10,805 bases of DNA from Candidatus Cloacimonadota bacterium (lineage in GTDB: Bacteria; Cloacimonadota; Cloacimonadia; JGIOTU-2): assembly GCA_030628975.1 (NCBI GenBank), contig DAOVPZ010000026.1, positions 1 through 10,805 of the forward strand, in the 5' to 3' direction. The number at the start of each line of letters is the position of its first letter. Within the stretch, counting starts at the first letter, position 1. This document shows, piece by piece, positions 5,310-10,805 of this stretch. The notes beneath the pieces are model-generated. The model had not been told where the DNA came from, did not search any database, and was given only the letters and a program-made list of their open reading frames with translations. Both the position numbers and the translations under genes were made by a program.

Positions 5310-6950
5310 TTACAGAACAAGCTGTTCCTCATAACTGCCGAATTCTTTGCGTAATACATCACATATCTCACCTAAAGTGGTATATTCTTTTACTGCTTTA
5401 AGAAATGCTGGCATAAGATTATCAAAAGATTTTGCAACTTGATATATTTCTTTCAGAGCATTTTCTACCTTTAAATTATCCCTTTTGTTTCTTACATTTC
5501 TCAATTTCTTAACTTGTAACTTTTCAATTTGCTCATCCACTTTCAAAAGATCCTGATTTGGCTTCTCATCTAATATAAATTTATTAACACCCACAATAAT
5601 TCTTTCATCATTCTCAATTTGCTTTTGATATTTATATGCACTATCCTGAATTTTTTTTTGAACATAACCCTTTTCAATAGCTTCGATCATACCGCCTAAT
5701 TCATCAATATCTATAATATATTTCTGCGCTTTTCTTTCTATCTTATTAGTAATACTTTCTATATAATACGAACCTGCTAATGGGTCAATTGTATTAGTAA
5801 CCCCACTTTCATAAGCAACAATTTGTTGTGTTCGGAGAGCAATACGCACTGAATCTTCACCTGGAAGAGCTAAGGCTTCATCTCTGGAATTTGTATGAAG
5901 AGACTGAGTTCCTCCAAGAACTGCAGCAAGAGTTTGAATTGCAACACGAACAATATTATTATCTGGTTGTTGTGCTGTAAGTGTAGAACCAGCAGTTTGA
6001 GTATGAAAACGAAGCATTAAAGATTTCGGATTTTTTGCTTTGAATCGTTCTTTCATAATTTTTGCCCATAATCTTCTTGCAGCTCGGAACTTCCCGACTT
6101 CTTCTAAAAGATCATTATGAGCATTAAAGAAGAACGAAACTCTTGGAGCAAAGTCATCCACATTTAATCCGACTTTTTGCGCAGCTTCAATATATGCAAT
6201 TCCATCTGCAAGAGTGAAAGCAATCTCCTGTGCAGCTGTTGAACCAGCTTCTCGTATATGATATCCTGAGACAGAAATTGTGTTCCATCTTGGCATATTT
6301 TGTGCGCAATATTGAAAAGTGTCTGTTATCAAACGCATTGAAGGTTTAGGAGGAAAAATATATGTACCTCGTGCAATATATTCTTTAAGAATATCATTTT
6401 GAATCGTGCCTTTGAGTTTATTTACTTGAACTCCTTGCTTTTCTGCAACAGCGATATACATTGCCAATAGAATTGCTGCTGGAGCATTGATTGTCATAGA
6501 AGTGGATACCTTGTCCAATGGAATTCCTTCAAAAAGTGTCTCCATATCAGCAAGAGTGTCTATTGCCACACCTACCTTACCAACTTCACCAACACTCATA
6601 GGGTGGTCTGAATCATATCCTATTTGTGTACAAAGGTCAAATGCTATAGAAAGCCCGGTTTGCCCTTGAGAAAGAAGATATTTATACCTTTTATTAGATT
6701 CTTCCGCAGAACCAAAACCAGCATATTGACGCATCGTCCATAAGCGTCCTCTATACATAGTCGGTTGAACACCACGAGTAAATGGATATAGACCAGGATA
6801 CCCAATATCAGTTTTATAATCTGTTTCATAAATATCTTCTGGAGTATATAGTCTTTTAACAATATCAGAAGAGCCTGAAATAAATTCTTCTTTTCTTTCT
6901 GGATACTTTTCTGTAACCTTTTTAATAAGTTCCTCATATTTCGAATTCAT
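5310..6950 (-). CDS. mcmA1: Methylmalonyl-CoA mutase, catalytic large subunit
   Basis: This 546-residue (beta/alpha)8 substrate-binding and catalytic subunit lacks a C-terminal B12 domain, which is encoded separately downstream. Conserved blocks include YPFTRGVQPTMYRGRLWTMR (55-74), RQYAGFG (74-80), GQTGLSIAFDL (96-106), GYDSDHP (111-117), TIQNDILKEY (182-191), PPKPSMR (200-206), SGYHIREAG (228-236) and the RxHTQTAG region (314-321). Y76, R206 and H231 align with the Y89, R207 and H244 of the Propionibacterium enzyme. Tyr and Arg at the first two positions favour methylmalonyl-CoA over isobutyryl-CoA as substrate. C107 replaces the usual proline of FDLPTQ. The ATG at 6950 has a good AAGGA four nucleotides upstream. 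The reaction is adenosylcobalamin-dependent carbon-skeleton rearrangement in propionate or succinate metabolism. Confidence 0.95.
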   Translation of the reverse strand: MNSKYEELIKKVTEKYPERKEEFISGSSDIVKRLYTPEDIYETDYKTDIGYPGLYPFTRGVQPTMYRGRLWTMRQYAGFGSAEESNKRYKYLLSQGQTGLSIAFDLCTQIGYDSDHPMSVGEVGKVGVAIDTLADMETLFEGIPLDKVSTSMTINAPAAILLAMYIAVAEKQGVQVNKLKGTIQNDILKEYIARGTYIFPPKPSMRLITDTFQYCAQNMPRWNTISVSGYHIREAGSTAAQEIAFTLADGIAYIEAAQKVGLNVDDFAPRVSFFFNAHNDLLEEVGKFRAARRLWAKIMKERFKAKNPKSLMLRFHTQTAGSTLTAQQPDNNIVRVAIQTLAAVLGGTQSLHTNSRDEALALPGEDSVRIALRTQQIVAYESGVTNTIDPLAGSYYIESITNKIERKAQKYIIDIDELGGMIEAIEKGYVQKKIQDSAYKYQKQIENDERIIVGVNKFILDEKPNQDLLKVDEQIEKLQVKKLRNVRNKRDNLKVENALKEIYQVAKSFDNLMPAFLKAVKEYTTLGEICDVLRKEFGSYEEQLVL

Positions 6951-6954
6951 TCTA

Positions 6955-6959
6955 TCCTT
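6955..6959 (-). promoter_or_regulatory. Ribosome-binding site of the mutase large subunit
   Basis: AAGGA with a 4-nt spacer (TAGA) before the ATG at 6950. It is the clearest Shine-Dalgarno in the window; most other genes here have weak ones. Confidence 0.6.
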
Positions 6960-7012
6960 AAATATTTATCTTCAAATGAGATTTTTACCGATTAAATGTA
7001 TAATAATTTTTG

Positions 7013-7049
7013 TAGTAAAGAAATAAATTTTCATTAAATGAAAATTTAT
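7013..7049 (-). terminator. AT-rich hairpin after the O-antigen ligase-like gene, possible terminator
   Basis: Thirteen base pairs are perfectly complementary (7023-7035 with 7037-7049), starting nine nucleotides past the stop codon at 7058. The minus strand continues with TTCTTTACTA, a moderately T-rich tail. Nearly all pairs are A-T, so termination strength is doubtful. The position between two unrelated genes supports the call. Confidence 0.4.
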
Positions 7050-7057
7050 ATTGTGCT

Positions 7058-8935
7058 TTATGGCATTAATATTTTTTTAATTTCTTCAAGCTCTGAAATC
7101 ATATTTTTATCTTTGTTAATATAATAATCTTCTAACTTTTCAAAAGCAAAATCAATACTTCTTTTTTCTTGAGATAAAATCGTTGTGCTATCTAAAACAA
7201 GATTTTTTTCTAACTTTTCAACGACTTTTTCTAAATATATTTTGAAATAATTCATACATAGTTCTTCATTATTAATATAATAATATGCTATTGCCAGATT
7301 GAAAAATACTTTGGGATACTGATCATATTTAATTTCAGCTTTATATTCATCTATAGCTTTATTCCAATTGTTAGATAATGAATAAATATAACCTTTCCAG
7401 AAATGTGCTTGAGGATAGTATGGTGATATTTCAAGCAAATAATTAAAATATTCAATAGCTTTTTTATAATCCTTTTTAAAATTATATGAATAACCAAGAT
7501 GATAAAGCAAACTGGTATTATGAGGAATATACTTAAAAGCCTTCTCAGCATATCCAATCGAAGTTGATAAGCCAACTTTTGAAGTAGAAAATTCATCTTT
7601 TGACTTCTGAAAATAGTATAATCCTTCAATATTTTTAATGCTAACTGAGATAATCCATAAAAATAAAGGAATAATAATAATTAAAATGTATTTCTTTTTA
7701 TTTGATTGATTTATTTCAGTTTTAGTTTCCTCATAATTTGCACATATTAGACCTGCAAAAATATAAAAATAAATTTGTAGTGGATAAATTCTCATTGTAA
7801 TTGTGAAAAGATTATGAATAATAAATAAAAGGAAAGATATCATACATGCTATAATAAAGTATCTTTTCTCACCCTTCAGTCTTTTAATATTTTTTAGTCC
7901 ATATCTCACAATAATAACAATAAATGCAATGAAAAGTAACAAACCTATAAAACCTGTTTCAGCCCATTGTTCAAGGAATTCATTATGCGTATGTGTTATG
8001 ATATCTTCCTGTCCAATTAATTTATAATCACTTAATCTATATTTTGGAAAATAATGAGCAAAAGTTTCAACCCCACTACCAGAAAGCCAGAAATCTTTTA
8101 TATACTCAAAAGTTGATTTGTAAATCCTTTCTCTGAAAATTATTGTAGTTGGACGAATAGATTGAAAAGTATGATATAAGCCTATAAATAGAATTAATAT
8201 TAAAATTACTAAAATAATGAGAAGTTTGAATTTTGATTTTCTAATACTATATATTAATATAAGAATAGTTAACATTATAATAAAAGCAAGCAAGCCACCA
8301 CGAGATTGTGTCCAAAGTAAAAACAAAATTGAAAGAATAAATAGTGAAAGAAAAGAATATCTTTTAAAATAATTTTTTTCTTTTTTCCCAGAAGATACTC
8401 TCCATAAATAAGCAAATAAGCTAATATGAATTAGTAAGTAACTTGCATAATAATTCGGATTTGCCCAATTTAGACTGAGACGAGAAAAATCAACATTATG
8501 TGATTGCAAGAAATATCCAGGGATAATTGAAAGAATGAAACCGAATACAAAAGCATTTACAATGAGAGTTCTTTCACTTTTATTAATTTGAATTTGAGAT
8601 AGAATTATAAATAAGATTATTGCAGGAATTAAATATATTAATAGATCTAAACCATAAAAAGGATATTCTGAAAAAAAAGTTCTAATAACATTATACAAAA
8701 GATATAAAATTGCAATCAAAAGGGGGATTTGTTTATTTTTGTTGAATTTATATTGCGGTGAAATAAAAAAAAGAATAGTTATTAGAAAAATCAGGATTTG
8801 TATTACTAAAAGCTTATAACAAAAAAATAGGAAATATTTTTGAGTTATGAAGAAGGGATTAAGAAAAATTAAGAGAGAAAACAGATAAATAATTGGTTGG
8901 ATTTTTCTTGAAGTATGATTTAATTTTTTTGTCAT
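7058..8935 (-). CDS. O-antigen ligase/O-oligosaccharyltransferase-like membrane protein with C-terminal TPRs
   Basis: This 625-residue protein has about 12-13 predicted membrane helices between residues 13 and 431, then a soluble TPR region (about 472-573). Wzy_C/WaaL-type features are visible: NWANPNYYASYL (156-167), TQSRGG (209-214), G-S-G-V-E-T-F with YFPKYR (286-300), and the large-loop HTHNEFLEQWAETG (315-328), where H317-N318 matches the conserved His-Asn of the family. Such enzymes move an undecaprenyl-linked glycan to lipid A core or to protein at the periplasmic face of the inner membrane. The acceptor cannot be told from sequence. A TPR tail is common in ligases of this group outside the enterobacteria and may bind a partner or the acceptor. 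The sequence is very AT-rich and Ile/Lys-rich, and no clear Shine-Dalgarno precedes the ATG. Wzy polymerase is the main alternative. Confidence 0.75.
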   Translation of the reverse strand: MTKKLNHTSRKIQPIIYLFSLLIFLNPFFITQKYFLFFCYKLLVIQILIFLITILFFISPQYKFNKNKQIPLLIAILYLLYNVIRTFFSEYPFYGLDLLIYLIPAIILFIILSQIQINKSERTLIVNAFVFGFILSIIPGYFLQSHNVDFSRLSLNWANPNYYASYLLIHISLFAYLWRVSSGKKEKNYFKRYSFLSLFILSILFLLWTQSRGGLLAFIIMLTILILIYSIRKSKFKLLIILVILILILFIGLYHTFQSIRPTTIIFRERIYKSTFEYIKDFWLSGSGVETFAHYFPKYRLSDYKLIGQEDIITHTHNEFLEQWAETGFIGLLLFIAFIVIIVRYGLKNIKRLKGEKRYFIIACMISFLLFIIHNLFTITMRIYPLQIYFYIFAGLICANYEETKTEINQSNKKKYILIIIIPLFLWIISVSIKNIEGLYYFQKSKDEFSTSKVGLSTSIGYAEKAFKYIPHNTSLLYHLGYSYNFKKDYKKAIEYFNYLLEISPYYPQAHFWKGYIYSLSNNWNKAIDEYKAEIKYDQYPKVFFNLAIAYYYINNEELCMNYFKIYLEKVVEKLEKNLVLDSTTILSQEKRSIDFAFEKLEDYYINKDKNMISELEEIKKILMP

Positions 8936-8954
8936 ACAATTTTAAATGATGACA

Positions 8955-8999
8955 CTATAAAAAATAAAAGCCCCATCCCGATTAATCGGGACAGGGCTT
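8955..8999 (-). terminator. Intrinsic terminator of the surface protein gene, containing the TCCCGAT palindrome
   Basis: Arms of 16 nt (8999-8984 and 8983-8968 on the minus strand) pair with two mismatches, from AAGCCC to GGGCTT. The transcript continues as TTTATTTTTTATAG after the stem. It starts 14 nt past the stop codon at 9014. The inner half of the stem is TCCCGATTAATCGGGA, the palindrome seen elsewhere in the window. The tail overlaps the 5' flank of the O-antigen ligase-like gene, so that gene probably has its own promoter. Confidence 0.8.
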
Positions 9000-9013
9000 A
9001 AATTATATAATGG

Positions 9014-10805
9014 TTACTTTATAATAACCATTTTCTTCACTTCTGAGAAATCATCAACAGTTAATTTATAGAAATAGATTCCGCTTGAAAGATCCTTTGA
9101 ATTCCATACTGCAACACCATTTTTTCCTTCAACAGTATCAACTAACTGACCAAGAAGATTGAAAATCTTGATCTCTACTATATTGTGAGGAGCACCTTTA
9201 ATGTAATAATTAATAACCGTTTCATTATTAAATGGATTTGGAGAATTCTGTCTTAAATAACTTCCATCAACACAACCTGTTCCTGGATCAACTGAATGGG
9301 GATCTCCAGGACCAAGTGTATTGACAAAACGGTCTCCTGATGAATGTGCCCAACCGGGATCAGCAAAATATACTGTATGTTCAGTATATGCTCCTGAACC
9401 AAGATATTGTCTTACCATAGCATCAAACACCGGATAGTAATTTGCAGTAGCAGGAACTGTCCACCAATCACCACTAATCAAAACAAAGAAATCATCTTCC
9501 ACAATTACAGGTGTAGCAAGATCAAACACTGCCCATTCATATGTGCCACCAGCTCCACCTGTATATGCAAAGTCCTCTGTATAGAGAAGTGCACCTAATG
9601 TGGTATCATCTATAGCTTCATATATTTCAATAGTTTCTGTATCAGTTGCAAAATCAGTACCCATGTTGAGAAGTAGTGTTGTTACTGAATTAATGGTATA
9701 TTCATCGAGTAGGCCATCACTAAATGGAGTAAAGTAACTTCCGCAATATGTAGCAGTATAGTATGTTCCATCCCAAATTCGAGAGTTATAACCAAGTTCA
9801 TATTCTCCTGCAGGAAGGACATCAATATCTATAGATAATGTATCATTAGTTGGGTCAGCATCATTACCAACAATTGTCCAGCCAGTGAAAGTCCATAAAC
9901 TTTCTGCTAATTCAAAAGTTGGAATCTTGGTAAGCCAAGCAAATCCAAATTCACCTGTCTCAATAGGGTCAGCAGCATTATAATAGTAATCGAATGCTCC
10001 ACCAAGTCCTTCCACATCCATTCGCAATTGAGGTGCTTCTGTTGTTGTACCAAAGTTTCCATACACAATTCCTGGACCTGGGAAAAGATCTACATCAGCA
10101 CTTGCTGGATAAGGGATTACATTGAACATATTAGCCATATCATGAGGTGGTAGATTACTGCCATAAATAGCAACATCATCAAACCAGAGACCTGCACCAT
10201 CCTCCTTGCCAGCGGAGAGCGTGGTATCAGCATCGAGTCTTGCACGAGCTGCTAACTTAATCTCGCATCCTGCATATAAGGTAATATTATAAGATTCACT
10301 CTGAACCCATCCACCAGAAACGAATTCATCTGCAGTACTAGAATATTCTAATTCTTGATATGGAATAATTGGATCAGCAGGAATTAGATTTGTTTCACCA
10401 TAATCTGAGAATACAATAGTGCCATCAACATCAATATCTACATTATCTACCCAGTAACCTTCTGCAACAGTATATGGATCAGAAGCAAGTGTGAAACGAA
10501 TTTGAACAGTTTCTCCTAAATAATCAACCAAATCGAATGTTGCATCAAACCATCCTGCAGGACTTGGACCCCCCCAACCAGGATAGCTAATAGTATCAGC
10601 AGGATTACCTGTATTCCAATGTCCAGCATAGGATATTGTTACATTATAAGGATTAGCTGGATCTTCAAGGAATCCTTTAGTTAACCATCCATCAGTAGAA
10701 ATCTGAACAGTTGCAACATCCCAACCATCAAATGGTGCTGGATATGGTGGACCTAGTTCTTCCATATCATAGTCAATTACACAAGTAAGTTGTGCAGCAC
10801 TTGCA
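9014..10805 (-). CDS. Secreted multidomain surface protein with type IX-like C-terminal sorting domain, 5' end outside window
   Basis: The frame stays open to the right edge (about 597 residues visible), so the start and any signal peptide are not seen. Residues are counted from the Met at 10765. Two jelly-roll-like modules end in GYWVDNVDID (103-112) and GLWFDDVAIYG (192-202), a pattern of MAM/choice-of-anchor-J or M6-peptidase accessory domains. A CARDB/Ig-like module follows (about 206-318, ending NDADPTNDTLSIDIDV). Next is a further beta-rich module (about 355-475). The C-terminal domain (502-583) has LRQNSPNPFNNETVINYY, then KIFNLLGQLVDTV, LSSGIYFYKL and KKMVIIK. This is the classic type A sorting signal of Bacteroidota-type secretion, cleaved as the protein is attached to the cell surface. 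No catalytic motif is visible in this part. An upstream peptidase or glycosidase domain cannot be excluded. The base composition is visibly richer in GC than the neighbouring ligase gene. Confidence 0.8.
   Translation of the reverse strand, partial: ASAAQLTCVIDYDMEELGPPYPAPFDGWDVATVQISTDGWLTKGFLEDPANPYNVTISYAGHWNTGNPADTISYPGWGGPSPAGWFDATFDLVDYLGETVQIRFTLASDPYTVAEGYWVDNVDIDVDGTIVFSDYGETNLIPADPIIPYQELEYSSTADEFVSGGWVQSESYNITLYAGCEIKLAARARLDADTTLSAGKEDGAGLWFDDVAIYGSNLPPHDMANMFNVIPYPASADVDLFPGPGIVYGNFGTTTEAPQLRMDVEGLGGAFDYYYNAADPIETGEFGFAWLTKIPTFELAESLWTFTGWTIVGNDADPTNDTLSIDIDVLPAGEYELGYNSRIWDGTYYTATYCGSYFTPFSDGLLDEYTINSVTTLLLNMGTDFATDTETIEIYEAIDDTTLGALLYTEDFAYTGGAGGTYEWAVFDLATPVIVEDDFFVLISGDWWTVPATANYYPVFDAMVRQYLGSGAYTEHTVYFADPGWAHSSGDRFVNTLGPGDPHSVDPGTGCVDGSYLRQNSPNPFNNETVINYYIKGAPHNIVEIKIFNLLGQLVDTVEGKNGVAVWNSKDLSSGIYFYKLTVDDFSEVKKMVIIK

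Noticed and set aside
6960..7022. Sigma70-like promoter before the mutase operon (TTTATT ... TATACA)
   Set aside because: The best hexamers are 19 nt apart and the whole region is AT-rich, so such matches are expected by chance.
7351..7629. Minus-strand open frame inside the ligase TPR region
   Set aside because: It is an out-of-frame shadow of the TPR codons. The TPR pattern in the main frame is convincing. The frames at 354-557, 4411-4596 and 6644-6937 were dismissed for the same reason.
10569..10575. Run of seven C in the surface protein gene as a phase-variation tract
   Set aside because: The run is short, the frame is consistent on both sides, and it lies in the middle of a domain. Nothing else suggests slippage.
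1..10805. CRISPR array, tRNA, rRNA, transposase or phage genes
   Set aside because: I looked for regularly spaced repeats, cloverleaf-like segments and mobile-element proteins on both strands and recognised none. The repeats present are short, intergenic and irregularly spaced.

Overview
This is an AT-rich bacterial chromosome segment. All eight protein genes are read from the minus strand, so gene order runs from the right edge to the left. Three features suggest an anaerobic, Gram-negative bacterium of the Fibrobacterota-Chlorobiota-Bacteroidota neighbourhood, with Candidatus Cloacimonadota my best guess: a surface protein ending in a type IX secretion-like C-terminal sorting domain, a PorV/FadL-like outer-membrane protein, and a methylmalonyl-CoA mutase made as two separate polypeptides. 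The taxonomy is inference; there is no rRNA or tRNA here.

Layout, right to left: (1) 10805-9014, the 3' part of a large secreted multidomain protein, closed by a strong intrinsic terminator at 8955-8999. (2) 8935-7058, a polytopic O-antigen ligase/O-oligosaccharyltransferase-like protein with C-terminal TPRs, followed by an AT-rich hairpin. (3) 6950-4801, the catalytic and cobalamin-binding subunits of methylmalonyl-CoA mutase, with an inverted repeat between them. (4) 4729-3434, the outer-membrane beta-barrel protein, followed by a probable terminator. (5) 3433-3219, a repeat-dense intergenic region holding a degenerate copy of the leuC 5' end and two tandem hairpins. (6) 3218-166, a tight cluster of an isopropylmalate/homoaconitate dehydratase large subunit, an M23 murein peptidase, and the matching small subunit. 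(7) 165-1, more repeats and no gene.

Functionally the window mixes cobalamin-dependent C3/C4 acyl-CoA metabolism (methylmalonyl-CoA <-> succinyl-CoA, usually propionate or succinate metabolism), one aconitase-family dehydratase (probably branched-chain amino acid or related 2-oxoacid metabolism), and cell-envelope genes (surface protein, glycan ligase, beta-barrel protein, peptidoglycan hydrolase). No defence system, CRISPR array, transposase, phage gene or RNA gene was recognised.

The least ordinary material lies between the genes. It includes inverted repeats built from degenerate 8-nt CACNAAG-type units, a 10-nt-period CACTGAT repeat, a GTCCCGAT/ATCGGGAC palindrome at several sites (once inside a terminator), and a second, diverged start of leuC lying 132 nt upstream of the real one with two complementary-loop hairpins between them.
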